Below, piece after piece: positions 50,601 to 59,052 of a stretch of 64,000 nucleotides of DNA. The notes below the pieces were generated by a model. It was given only the letters and a program-made list of their open reading frames with translations. It did not search any database and was not told the DNA's origin. Source of the DNA: Saccharomyces uvarum. Taxonomy: Eukaryota; Ascomycota; Saccharomycetes; Saccharomycetales; Saccharomycetaceae. Position 1 is the first letter of the stretch; every line of letters begins with the position of its first letter. The DNA is taken from positions 62,001 through 126,000 of the forward strand of contig OX365929.1 in NCBI GenBank assembly GCA_947243795.1, written 5' to 3'. The position numbers and the translations under genes are program-made.

Positions 50601-51167
50601 CTTGGATAAATACGTCTGCACAGAAACCTTAGTGTCCCGCTGAGCTGTGGAAGAAGTGGGAGAAGACGAGGAGGGAGAAGAATCTGGATTTGGAATAATA
50701 GTGCCTGTATTTGGATTTGGATTTGGAGCTGGACGTAAATTTAGTTTATTCAAAATGCTATTGCCCATGGGGATATGCTGTAGAAAATGGACAAAAACAC
50801 CATCATTGGCCAAAAGGGTATCTAGCTTGGCTTTGACTTCATCCACGTCTTGCCTCAATAATTGTAATTGGGAGCCCTTTTTGGGCCTAAATTGAGGGTT
50901 GATTTCACAGTGAAGACCAATTTTTTCGCATCTGGAGCAAGGGTGGGGGAAGTTTTGGCTGGCGTCGCACTTAATCTTGTGCTGCCTGCAATGTGTACAC
51001 GAAGTAACCGGTCTATGGTTGATTTGGTGACTGTCATCATGATGAGGCATTCGTTGCTTTTTGTTCGGAGATTGCTGTTGTTGCAGCATCTGCTGGTCCA
51101 ACTGTCTTTTCATATGAGCCGAATTAAAGTCTTGATCTTGGTCCGAATCTGAATTCTCCTTCACCAT
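47688..51167 (-). CDS. SEF1: SEF1, Zn2Cys6 transcription factor
   Basis: A 1159-residue fungal zinc-cluster regulator. The Zn2Cys6 motif covers residues 57-87 (CTHCRQHKIKCDAS, then CSRCEKIGLHC), followed by a coiled-coil dimerisation stretch (LQLLRQDVDEVKAKLDTLL). The fungal-specific middle domain spans about 340-780. Low-complexity Asn/Ser/Thr/Pro segments (about 145-320, 530-560 and 900-1130) look like activation or linker regions. In S. cerevisiae Sef1 is a putative regulator; the Candida albicans homologue controls iron-uptake genes. The start at 51167 (MVKENSDSDQDQ) is the first ATG in frame. Confidence 0.95.
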   Translation of the reverse strand: MVKENSDSDQDQDFNSAHMKRQLDQQMLQQQQSPNKKQRMPHHDDSHQINHRPVTSCTHCRQHKIKCDASQNFPHPCSRCEKIGLHCEINPQFRPKKGSQLQLLRQDVDEVKAKLDTLLANDGVFVHFLQHIPMGNSILNKLNLRPAPNPNPNTGTIIPNPDSSPSSSSPTSSTAQRDTKVSVQTYLSKEPQLLQANHSNSKNKFKAGNEPVSRTTLRASSLAADSKNIVEADSNKLPPLLNDSALSNNSKEGLPPALQMAYYRNNSATNTPNGPFSPNHASSSPHNTLATATTISNKGLSTIAAHADTNKIPDRTKTPVVATTTTMPLLPSPHASVDEFVLGDISISIDKANRLHHVFVTRYLPYFPIMYSNNATELYSQSQLLFWTVMLTASLSDPEPTMYSKLSSLIKQLAIETCWIRTPRSTHISQALLILCIWPLPNQKVLDDCSYRFVGLAKSLSYQLGLHRGEFISEFTRTQTSMPNAEKWRTRTWLGIFFAELCWASILGLPPTSQTDYLLEKALSGGDEEPEKNGNNINNNNSANGNDDDDTSNKNNGSPNENKYKLPERFRRLLSLANFQAKLSHIIGSSTSSPDGLLEPKYRAETLSILGKELDSLAKILKLQNDDVVNIYFLYVKLTVCCFAFLPETPPTDQIPYVTEAYLTATKIVTLLNNLLETQQLIELPIYIRQAATFSALILFKLQLTPLLLDKYLDSARQSVVTIHRLYRNQLTAWTTSVENDISRTASMLEKLNFVLITHPEVFVEEDGIISRMRSHLTGSLFYDLVWCVHEARRREMDPEYNKQALKRAAEKRKFSSNDIYSDPSSTGGIMDRKLYPLPLYNHISRDDFETVTKTTPSGTTVTTLIPTKNALKQAEELAKTNNRDSDGSIMEINGIPLSMLGETGSVKFQSLFANTGNNNNYNNSRTVLDASNIIPVASNSGYPLISSSTSNNDPRNMSMDYHNIGPNSIPDDLSMKRSVSTPVSHLPASVPRIRNPIAGLPNTVKLAMDNQGQRQHSNLQNVAVNYNNNQFNNANLIERSQSSMSHSRTPVVSKSNNMTDLHSVVSDPGSYKNIGYPPLSLFANNANNNSNRVNQQFATGGNAVTPFNYQATDSENNVKTPGNKLSDFFQQQSAGWIEGNSSNDDFFGWFDMNMEQGF

Positions 51168-51413
51168 GACGAGAATAGTTGTATGCAGTGCCCAATACTT
51201 TCTTGTATGCTGTTCTTGGACATTAGGGCTTCTGCAGCGAGTTGTATGCCTATAATATTTTGATGCAACCTATATGTATTATGCTAAGAAAAATGATCCA
51301 ATGGGAGGTACTTCGTGAATAGTGAGGTACTAGTAGAATAATGGAAAACTAATGTATTTATTCAACTAAAGCTGTAGGTATTCATATACGTGTATATAGT
51401 TCTCAAGAGTGTT

Positions 51414-52202
51414 TTACTTCGACTTGGTAAATCTCAAGTAAGGTTTGATTTCATTGAAATCACCGAATTTGGTCTTGGCTTCCTCATTGGAGACAGAGGG
51501 GGGGATGATGACATCATCTGCTGGCTGCCAATTGATGGGGGTGACTACACCTTCCTTATCGGTCAATTGCAGAGCGTCAATGACTCTCAACACTTCAGAA
51601 GTGTTTCTCCCGACGGTGGAGGGGTAGGTAAAGATCAGTCTAATCTTCTTCTTGGGGTCGATGACAAAGACGGACCTCACTGTTTTCAAAGAACCGTCGT
51701 TCATGTTCTTGAACCCATCGGCGTCCACCATGTCATACAAGAAGGCCACGTTCCTAAAAGTATCCCCGATAATGGGGAACCCCACGTTTTTCACCTTTGC
51801 GATTTCCTTGATGTCTTGAAGCCACTTTTGATGGGACTCAACGTCTTCCACCGAAAGCCCAATCAACTTGACGTTTCTCTTGTCAAACTCCGGTTTCAAT
51901 TTGGCAAAAGCACTGACTTCGGTGGTGCACACGGGTGTGAAATCCGCGGGATGCGAGAACAAGACCCCCCATGAATCGCCCAGGTAGTCATAGAAGTTGA
52001 TTTTGCCAGCTGTCGTGTCGGCGTCGAAGTTAGGGGCCTCCGAGTTTATTCTCAATCTTGGCTGATCACTTTGCTTAAACTGCTGCTTGCACAGAATAGG
52101 TGCTGTGGCAAATGTCTTGATAGTCTGGCATTGCAAGCGAGCCTGTCTGGGGACGCTCCATGCGGTCCTTTTCAACTGAGCACTACAGATTCTACTGAAC
52201 AT
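51414..52202 (-). CDS. PRX1: PRX1, mitochondrial 1-Cys peroxiredoxin
   Basis: A 262-residue thioredoxin peroxidase of the Prx6 (1-Cys) type in mitochondria. The peroxidatic Cys is residue 92 in SHPADFTPVCTTE. An N-terminal, Arg/Lys-rich and Cys-containing presequence (about 1-40) is typical of matrix targeting. The Prx6-type C-terminal dimerisation extension (TPINWQPADDVIIPP) is present, ending YLRFTKSK. The promoter carries a Yap-type TTACGTAA and a striking inverted repeat. A 194-codon frame on the other strand is a shadow. Confidence 0.97.
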   Translation of the reverse strand: MFSRICSAQLKRTAWSVPRQARLQCQTIKTFATAPILCKQQFKQSDQPRLRINSEAPNFDADTTAGKINFYDYLGDSWGVLFSHPADFTPVCTTEVSAFAKLKPEFDKRNVKLIGLSVEDVESHQKWLQDIKEIAKVKNVGFPIIGDTFRNVAFLYDMVDADGFKNMNDGSLKTVRSVFVIDPKKKIRLIFTYPSTVGRNTSEVLRVIDALQLTDKEGVVTPINWQPADDVIIPPSVSNEEAKTKFGDFNEIKPYLRFTKSK

Positions 52203-52327
52203 CTTTTTCTAGGGGTTGTAGTATTATTTTCGGTCTCTGCTGGTCTACTTCGTTAAACAGCAATTCGTCTCTTTTGCTACTTTCCTTCTGTCTTATAGCA
52301 ATAACAACTTCCGGCCCCTTCTTTCCT

Positions 52328-52335
52328 TTACGTAA
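52328..52335. promoter_or_regulatory. Yap-family site TTACGTAA in the PRX1 promoter
   Basis: A palindromic TTACGTAA, a preferred site of Yap-family bZIP factors (Yap1 and relatives), 126-133 bp upstream of PRX1. Oxidative-stress induction of PRX1 fits this. Confidence 0.55.
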
Positions 52336-52337
52336 TT

Positions 52338-52384
52338 AAAATCTCCGGGGCGGCTCTTCGCCGGGCAACCCTCCCGGAGATTTT
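52338..52384. repeat. Perfect 12-bp inverted repeat in the PRX1 promoter
   Basis: AAAATCTCCGGG (52338-52349) and CCCGGAGATTTT (52373-52384) are exact reverse complements with a 23-nt spacer that holds its own CGGC/GCCG pair. It lies three bases from the Yap-type site and 136-182 bp upstream of PRX1. Confidence 0.85.
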
Positions 52385-52865
52385 TCGGTCCAAAAAGAGA
52401 AAAAATAGCCGCCCAGTTAAGGTCACTGTGTACGACACAATGGCACGTGAGAAATAGCCGCGCACGCCGTCTGCGGTGATCTCTGCACGCTGTTTGACAA
52501 TATACCACCAACAATTATGTATATGTATATATGTTGATAAACTCGCTTAGTTTGAATTTTGCAAAGTACAGCAGAAACAAGGGACCTCAGGTAGTGACCA
52601 TGGCAGAGTAGCTGTGCTAGAACGGATTCTGATGGAGTGGGTACTAGCGAGCGGCCAGCCTGAGACCTTTTTTTTTTTAATGTGCTCTTGGCGCACTTCC
52701 TTCTTTAATTTTGTCCAGCCTCCATTGTGTCTCATGTCTCAGCGGTGCAAGTACGAGGGCCTGTCTCTCTTTGCCCCCATTTGGATGCCCAGTTCTTCTC
52801 TTAGTTCTTGTTTTCTTTCGCGTTGTTGTGGCCCGCCTACACGCACGCGCCGCTCTCTAAGAACG

Positions 52866-52889
52866 ATATAAACATATAAACATATAAAC
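52866..52889 (+). repeat. Three tandem copies of ATATAAAC upstream of KIP1
   Basis: ATATAAAC is repeated three times without change, 66-89 bp upstream of the KIP1 start. Each unit junction reads TATAAACA, which resembles both a TATA box and a forkhead (RTAAACA) core. Confidence 0.85.
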
Positions 52890-52932
52890 AAACACTAACA
52901 GTCCGTCCGGATCTCTCTTTCTCTCTCTGAAT

Positions 52933-52977
52933 ATGCCGAGCTATCCAGACAGCCATGGCCCGCACTTCCTTACCTAA
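52933..52977 (+). other. Upstream ORF overlapping the KIP1 start
   Basis: An ATG at 52933 opens a 14-codon frame (MPSYPDSHGPHFLT) that ends at 52977, past the KIP1 ATG at 52955 in another frame. If it lies in the mRNA leader it would compete with the KIP1 start. Confidence 0.5.
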
Positions 52978-55900
52978 CCGCCGCTCTATGCTCTTCGAAG
53001 CAAACAAGAGAAAGACCATAGCGCATGACCCATCTCCTGCTCCTTCGAATGGAAAGCATCCTGTTCCGCCGCCCATCTGTAACAATAGTAATGCCACTTC
53101 AGAGTCGAACATACACGTATACGTAAGATGCAGATCGCGCAACCGAAGAGAAATAGACGAAAAAAGCAGTGTGGTGATTTCTACGCTGGGTCCTCAGGGA
53201 AAGGAAATCATTCTCTCCAACGGCTCTCACCAGTCATACTCATCCTCCAAGAAGACTTACCAGTTCGATCAGGTGTTCGGCGCAGAATCTGACCAGGAAA
53301 TGGTGTTTCATGCCACAGCAAAAAGCTACATCAGAGAAATGCTGCACGGCTACAACTGTACGATATTCGCATACGGTCAAACGGGGACTGGTAAAACGTA
53401 TACCATGTCCGGCGACATAAACATTCTCGGTGACGTGCAGTCTACTGACAATCTGCTATTGGGCGAACATGCAGGCATCATACCGCGTGTTCTAGTCGAC
53501 CTTTTCAAAGAGTTGAGCTCTCTAAACAAAGAATATTCTGTCAAAGTATCCTTCTTAGAGTTGTACAACGAAAATTTGAAAGATTTGTTGTCTGATAACG
53601 AGGACGATGATCCAACGGCAAACGACTCCAAGAAGCAGATTCGCATTTTCGATAATAATAACAACAATTCGTCCATCATGGTCAAGGGAATGCAGGAAAT
53701 CTTCATAAACTCAGCCCATGAAGGGTTGAATTTATTAATGCAAGGCTCCTTGAAAAGGAAAGTGGCCGCTACTAAATGCAATGATCTTTCCTCAAGATCT
53801 CACACGGTCTTCACCATCACCACAAACATAATAGAACAAGACAGCAAGGAACATGGGCAAAATAAAAATTTCGTTAAAATCGGCAAGTTAAATTTGGTGG
53901 ATTTGGCTGGCAGTGAGAACATTAACAGATCAGGTGCGGAAAATAAAAGAGCTCAAGAAGCTGGACTGATTAACAAATCGCTATTGACTTTGGGCCGTGT
54001 AATCAACGCACTCGTAGATCATTCTAACCATATTCCCTACAGGGAGTCTAAGCTAACAAGACTGTTGCAGGACTCTCTAGGTGGTATGACCAAAACGTGT
54101 ATTATTGCCACTGTATCGCCTGCAAAAATATCTATGGAAGAGACCGCAAGCACACTGGAATATGCGACAAGAGCGAAATCAATCAAAAACTCTCCACAGG
54201 TAAACCAGTCTTTGTCAAAGGATACATGCCTCAAAGACTATATTCAAGAGATTGAAAAATTAAGAAACGACTTGAAAAATTCAAGAAACAAACAGGGCAT
54301 ATTCATCACTCAAGACCAATTGGATCTTTACGAAAGTAATTCCATACTAATTGATGAACAGAATCTGAGAATCCACAATTTACGGGAGCAGATAAAAAAG
54401 TTTAAAGAAAAATACTTAAATCAACTGGATATTAATAATTTTTTACAATCAGAAAAGGAAAAATTAGTAAATATAATACGAAACTTTCATGTCGATTTTT
54501 CCAATTTCAATCTGGAAATCCAGAAAATCCACCGTTCCAACCTTGAAGTAATGACTGAGATTACTCAACAAAGAGATTTATCACAAGACAACTCTCAAAG
54601 GCAGTATACTACCAACCAAAATTTGCAACTGGAAATATCCAACCAAGTATTACAGACTTTAGGCACCTTACAGGATTCTCTGATGAACTATAATTCAAAA
54701 TTCTCACAAGTTATCAGTGGTGTCACTGAAGAACTATCCCTTAATGTAAACTCTCATAAAATGAAACATGATTCTACACTCGAATCATTGTTCAATACCA
54801 CCGCGAACCTATTGACGATTAAAATGAACGAACTAGCCAGCAGTATTTCACAATCCTTGGCAAATATTCGAAATGATTCTTTATCGCACTATAATAAAGA
54901 TTTGAATGAAATATATCAATCTCATCAACGGTTTTTGAGCGAGTTACAAAATGATATCAAAAGTTGTCTTGATTCAATAGGTGGTTCAATCCTAAATTCC
55001 ATAAACGAAATCTCGCAAACTTGCACAACGAACTTGAATACTATGAACGATTTAACAAGCCACCATCAATCAGTAGCAACAGAGATGATTGAAAAACAGC
55101 ATTTACAAATTGAAAAATTGAAAAATGAATTACTCAATGAGCGTAAAGTTTCTAATCAATTCAACAAACAGTCAACGCGATTAAAGGAGTATTTTCACAA
55201 TCATGTATCCAGGACCCGTACTGAACTTCATGATGAATTTAACGAATTTATAAGCAAGCTAAAGGAGAAGCAATCTAAATTAGATCAAAACATCTGGCAG
55301 GAGACAGAATCCATTTTCAATGAAACCGGTAAAGAAGTCAATGCAATCCATTCCAGTTCAATAAACACTTTAACCGAAAATGCTGAAACCATCTTACAAA
55401 CGGTTTCCCACAATAGTACAGTTTTTACGGAGGATTTAACTTGTCTATCAGACGAAATGAATATAAACATATCTTCCAAACTGAAGAGCTTGCCCATCGA
55501 TAAATTTTTGAATAAGATATCCCAAACTATTTGCGAAAGTTGTGGTAATACTTCAACAGCTGACCCGATACTAGTTTCGATCAAAAGGTTTCAAAATGTA
55601 ATACTTTCAGATATTGAACTAACAAACGAGAAGACCGTGTCGTTAATTAATCAAATAGTGTCACAAACCAAAATGGTATCTGATAAAAACAACATCGATC
55701 TAACCATAGTAAATGAGAATTTTAACTCTTTATGCAATTTTATCTTAAATGATTACAAAGAGAATGTAATGCAAATCTCTAAAACACAAGATGATGTACT
55801 TTCTGATCATTGTGAAAACTTACGATCGTTAAACAGACAGGGAGTGAAAACCATTACTACTCACAATATAGAAAAACCTGTTAACATACAGCTACAGCCT

Positions 55901-56284
55901 GAATCAACAGTGATCAAAGTTTTGCCTACACTGGAATACCCAAAACAGTTTCAAATTTACAGAGACGCTGAAGGCAATAATAGGGACGATACAATGAAGT
56001 CGCATTTGAATGAATCAAACTCGTATGCAGGAGAAGACCTCGCTGCATCACAGGTTAGCCCGAAGACCCCAGTCCCCGTACCTGATCAACCTTTACCAAA
56101 AGTACTCGTACCAAAAAGCATAAACTCTACGAAATCCAAAAGATCAAAAACTTTACCAACTTCAGTTGATACTGAACCAGAGTCACAAAATAACTTAAAG
56201 AGAAGATTTACCATGGAACCAATAGTAAAAGACAAAGAAATAAAAAATGATGGGGTACCGCACACTAAGAAAATCCATCAATAA
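52955..56284 (+). CDS. KIP1: KIP1, kinesin-5 mitotic motor
   Basis: A 1109-residue bipolar kinesin-5 that, with CIN8, separates spindle poles. The motor domain covers about 50-425: P-loop GQTGTGKT at 141-148, NDLSSRSHTVF (switch I) and LVDLAGSE (switch II). Asn-rich insertions in the motor (SDNEDDDPTANDSKK, NNNNNSS) are typical of yeast kinesin-5. Coiled-coil segments fill about 430-930 and a Ser/Pro/Lys-rich tail follows, ending HTKKIHQ. The start at 52955 (MARTSLPNRRS) opens the conserved N-terminus, although an out-of-frame upstream ATG lies 22 bases before it. Confidence 0.96.
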   Translation: MARTSLPNRRSMLFEANKRKTIAHDPSPAPSNGKHPVPPPICNNSNATSESNIHVYVRCRSRNRREIDEKSSVVISTLGPQGKEIILSNGSHQSYSSSKKTYQFDQVFGAESDQEMVFHATAKSYIREMLHGYNCTIFAYGQTGTGKTYTMSGDINILGDVQSTDNLLLGEHAGIIPRVLVDLFKELSSLNKEYSVKVSFLELYNENLKDLLSDNEDDDPTANDSKKQIRIFDNNNNNSSIMVKGMQEIFINSAHEGLNLLMQGSLKRKVAATKCNDLSSRSHTVFTITTNIIEQDSKEHGQNKNFVKIGKLNLVDLAGSENINRSGAENKRAQEAGLINKSLLTLGRVINALVDHSNHIPYRESKLTRLLQDSLGGMTKTCIIATVSPAKISMEETASTLEYATRAKSIKNSPQVNQSLSKDTCLKDYIQEIEKLRNDLKNSRNKQGIFITQDQLDLYESNSILIDEQNLRIHNLREQIKKFKEKYLNQLDINNFLQSEKEKLVNIIRNFHVDFSNFNLEIQKIHRSNLEVMTEITQQRDLSQDNSQRQYTTNQNLQLEISNQVLQTLGTLQDSLMNYNSKFSQVISGVTEELSLNVNSHKMKHDSTLESLFNTTANLLTIKMNELASSISQSLANIRNDSLSHYNKDLNEIYQSHQRFLSELQNDIKSCLDSIGGSILNSINEISQTCTTNLNTMNDLTSHHQSVATEMIEKQHLQIEKLKNELLNERKVSNQFNKQSTRLKEYFHNHVSRTRTELHDEFNEFISKLKEKQSKLDQNIWQETESIFNETGKEVNAIHSSSINTLTENAETILQTVSHNSTVFTEDLTCLSDEMNINISSKLKSLPIDKFLNKISQTICESCGNTSTADPILVSIKRFQNVILSDIELTNEKTVSLINQIVSQTKMVSDKNNIDLTIVNENFNSLCNFILNDYKENVMQISKTQDDVLSDHCENLRSLNRQGVKTITTHNIEKPVNIQLQPESTVIKVLPTLEYPKQFQIYRDAEGNNRDDTMKSHLNESNSYAGEDLAASQVSPKTPVPVPDQPLPKVLVPKSINSTKSKRSKTLPTSVDTEPESQNNLKRRFTMEPIVKDKEIKNDGVPHTKKIHQ

Positions 56285-56381
56285 CAGAAATACAGCAACT
56301 GTAAAATATATTGTATTACTAAGTGCATTGAGTGTAAATTGTTGCATCTCTACAAGAAAAGAAATTAAATAGTATATGTAC

Positions 56382-58490
56382 CTACATAAGTATACAATCT
56401 TTTTTCTTTTTTTTGTTTTGTTTATCCTTCTTGTCCTTTAGAAATAAATTCTTTGATTTCTTTGGCTCAAGATTGGTTCCGGATGGACTTTCACCGGCAC
56501 CACCTAAGTTGTCCATATTCAATAGCTTTCCATTTGGCTTTGTCTCCATTGACTGTCCAGCAACTTCTTGTGGCGTTCTGCTAGGCGACGGACCTTTCCT
56601 AACATTCGCATTGAAATCCGTCTTGATACTGTTATTATTTGCATTTGAATTCATATCGATTTGCAAACCCTGCGGCTCAGAATTTCGTTTGGAATCTCCA
56701 GTAAAAAATGTCTCAGATTTTGAAGCAACGATTGAGGTTGGTTTCGCCGACGACCCTTCGGTACTTAATCCATTGTCCGTAGGAGAGAATAAGTTCAATG
56801 TGCTGACACTTTTGTTCTTTTTATGTTGCCGCTTACTGGGAGCGGGGATTCCACCTTCCCTGGAACTTAACTTATTGACCGCCCTCTTGTCATCGTTTTC
56901 AGCAGCTTTTTCGTACCATTTCCATGCGTATTCCACGTTACATTCACATCCTTTGCCATGTTCATAAAAATAACCAAGGGTAAATTGAGCTTTCGGCAAA
57001 CCTGCATTAGCTGCGCGTAAGGCCCATTGAAAGGCCTCATTTTCATCTTTCTCAAAGGCGGGCTCTGCTCCTAATAAATACCATGCACATAAGCCTAGCA
57101 TTGCTACGGGATCTCCCTTTAATGCTGCCTGAGTGTAATAGTGTACGGAAAGTGATGTATCCTGTCCTACTGTATCGTTTCCTGTTTCGTAGATTTGTGC
57201 TAACAAAGTTGCTGAAGGGATATGCCCTAAGCTTGCTGCTTGAATGTACAGTTCCATTGCATATTTTTCATCAGGAATGACAACGTCCAAGAACCCTTCA
57301 TCGTAAATCTTAGCTAACTCATATGGTGCCGCTGCCGTCAATTCATTAGCTCTTGCTGCAGCTCTGGATAACCATTTCACACCGTTTAGTTTAGTAGTTA
57401 CATCTGTTGGAAGACCCATCCTACCATAGAAGGAATAAAGCCCTAATTTGTACATCGCCGATGGATGATTCCTACTAGCCGCAAACTTTAAGAAATTTAC
57501 TGACTTACGGGAATCTCTTGTTGTTCCTAAACCCTCTTCTAAACAATGGGATGCCCTATATGCACTTTCTATATGACCATGCTTTGCAGCTGCTTGAAAT
57601 AATACAAATGCTTCTTTATTTTCAATCTTTCCAAAGGCCCCTGATGCATAACCGTCACCTAATAAATATTGCGCATCTGAATAACCTTTGATACTTAGCT
57701 TTTTCAAATAGCTTTGGGCTTCTTTTAAAAACTGTGTTTTCAGGGCCGACTGGCTGACATTTTCTTCTTCACTATTCGGAACTAGAGCATTTGAAGATTC
57801 AATGGTCAGTGCTGTTTGTAGCATATATTGGGCATACTGAAACAACACTTCTGGGTCTTTCGATTTCTTGACGTTCTGCCTGTACATTTCTATCGTTTTC
57901 AACCTTGGCACCAACGAAGTGTTACTCTTTCCACCCAAATATCGACTAATCATTTGATGAGATAAGTCTGCTACTGATTCATTGGTAGCGGTCATTTGGG
58001 TGTCATTGCTACTGTTTAACAAATACATATGCGACAAATCCACAGAACGAGTTCTTATATTTTTTTGATCTAGTGTGAGGGATGTGTTCGAACTTGTTTG
58101 TCTTAGTGCTCTCAATGATGACGAATTAGTTGGCGTACTCCCCAGGGAAGTTACGGAGTTACTGTGCGAGTTATGAAGACGAGGATGCGGTGGAGGTGCT
58201 GGGACAAAATCGGCTCCCTCATGACTATTATTATTGCTACTTGATGCTAAAGGCACGGACGAAGCCCTGGAATGCTCATTGGGTATAAATTGATTTACTG
58301 TCCGTTTAGGAAGAATTGCACTGCTGAATTTTTGGTTATCATCGGATTGGCTATTTTCTTTATTGCCAGACAGATCTGAATTTTCCTCCTTCATGCTACT
58401 TTGAAACTGTGTGCTCATGTTATCAAAGTTTAAATGCTGTGATTGCATTAAATGCTTCTTGTAGGGATGAACCTGCGATGAAGTCGCCAT
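56382..58490 (-). CDS. SKT5: SKT5 (CHS4), activator of chitin synthase III
   Basis: A 702-residue Sel1-repeat protein that activates Chs3 and links it to septins through Bni4 at the bud neck; SHC1 is the sporulation duplicate. About seven Sel1-like repeats fill residues 200-560 (for example AQYLLGDGYASGAFGKIENKEAFVLFQ). The N-terminus is Ser/Asn-rich. The C-terminus ends in a Lys run and CILM, a CaaX box for farnesylation (Cys 699), as known for this protein. The start is ATG 58490 (MATSSQVHPYKKH). Converges with KIP1 and is divergent from YEL1. Confidence 0.96.
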   Translation of the reverse strand: MATSSQVHPYKKHLMQSQHLNFDNMSTQFQSSMKEENSDLSGNKENSQSDDNQKFSSAILPKRTVNQFIPNEHSRASSVPLASSSNNNSHEGADFVPAPPPHPRLHNSHSNSVTSLGSTPTNSSSLRALRQTSSNTSLTLDQKNIRTRSVDLSHMYLLNSSNDTQMTATNESVADLSHQMISRYLGGKSNTSLVPRLKTIEMYRQNVKKSKDPEVLFQYAQYMLQTALTIESSNALVPNSEEENVSQSALKTQFLKEAQSYLKKLSIKGYSDAQYLLGDGYASGAFGKIENKEAFVLFQAAAKHGHIESAYRASHCLEEGLGTTRDSRKSVNFLKFAASRNHPSAMYKLGLYSFYGRMGLPTDVTTKLNGVKWLSRAAARANELTAAAPYELAKIYDEGFLDVVIPDEKYAMELYIQAASLGHIPSATLLAQIYETGNDTVGQDTSLSVHYYTQAALKGDPVAMLGLCAWYLLGAEPAFEKDENEAFQWALRAANAGLPKAQFTLGYFYEHGKGCECNVEYAWKWYEKAAENDDKRAVNKLSSREGGIPAPSKRQHKKNKSVSTLNLFSPTDNGLSTEGSSAKPTSIVASKSETFFTGDSKRNSEPQGLQIDMNSNANNNSIKTDFNANVRKGPSPSRTPQEVAGQSMETKPNGKLLNMDNLGGAGESPSGTNLEPKKSKNLFLKDKKDKQNKKKKKDCILM

Positions 58491-59052
58491 TTTTCCGTCT
58501 CTATGCTGTTTTTACCACTTGAAATATCAAGGTGATAGCATGCAATGGAATTCCCGTCAGCAATAAATGTAAAGCGAGATAGCAACGACTTGTTTGCCTC
58601 TGCTCTTAAATTCTATCCCATCCTCGAGAGGGTCTTCCAGAAGAATTTTCCATTCTTTTTTTAGCAAAGTTAAAACGCGAAGTGAAACGTGGGAAAATGA
58701 TAGCGATGACTTCGTCAAATGTGTAGGAGATGCCAGTGAAAACTTTTTATACGTGGTTATATATATACATATATATATATATATATGGCTATAGATTGGT
58801 GGTTTGCTGGTGCTTAACAATTTTGATTGCACAAACACCATACTATGTCAATTTTAGCTATTTTGGTAAGCATAGTGTCTCATAAATAGAAGAATGAACT
58901 CTACAGTGCAATGTGTGGGTGCGATGCATATATATATATGTGTCGTAAAAGAAAAATCAATGAACTGGAAGATAAGATCTGGAATTTGTAAAACTGGCAA
59001 ATTTTCGTGGTTCAAGAATCAGCACACCTTAAGAAAGTGGCTAAGGAAAAGC
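58491..59052. other. Divergent intergenic, SKT5 and YEL1 promoters
   Basis: 562 bp. It holds a TA dinucleotide run (58758-58786) and a second TATATATA stretch (58928-58938). The YEL1 frame stays open back to an ATG at 58894, but I treat that part as leader. Confidence 0.6.
58758..58786. repeat. TA dinucleotide microsatellite
   Basis: About 29 bp of nearly pure TA repeat (one CA interruption) between SKT5 and YEL1. Confidence 0.85.

Larger units (their letters stand above)
52203..52954. other. Divergent intergenic, PRX1 and KIP1 promoters
   Basis: 752 bp without a gene. Left half (PRX1 side): CCCCT stress-type core (52315-52319), TTACGTAA (52328-52335), a perfect 12-bp inverted repeat (52338-52384) and CACGTG (52444-52449). 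Right half (KIP1 side): a T-rich run near 52670, a GC-rich patch (52830-52857), a three-copy ATATAAAC repeat (52866-52889) and a short upstream ORF that overlaps the KIP1 start. Confidence 0.6.

Noticed and set aside
51390-51974. A 194-codon frame opposite PRX1
   Set aside because: Fully antisense to an intact peroxiredoxin, with no recognisable domain of its own.
56413-56967. A 184-codon frame opposite SKT5
   Set aside because: Antisense to the SKT5 3' end and low in complexity; it resembles the dubious antisense ORFs annotated in S. cerevisiae.
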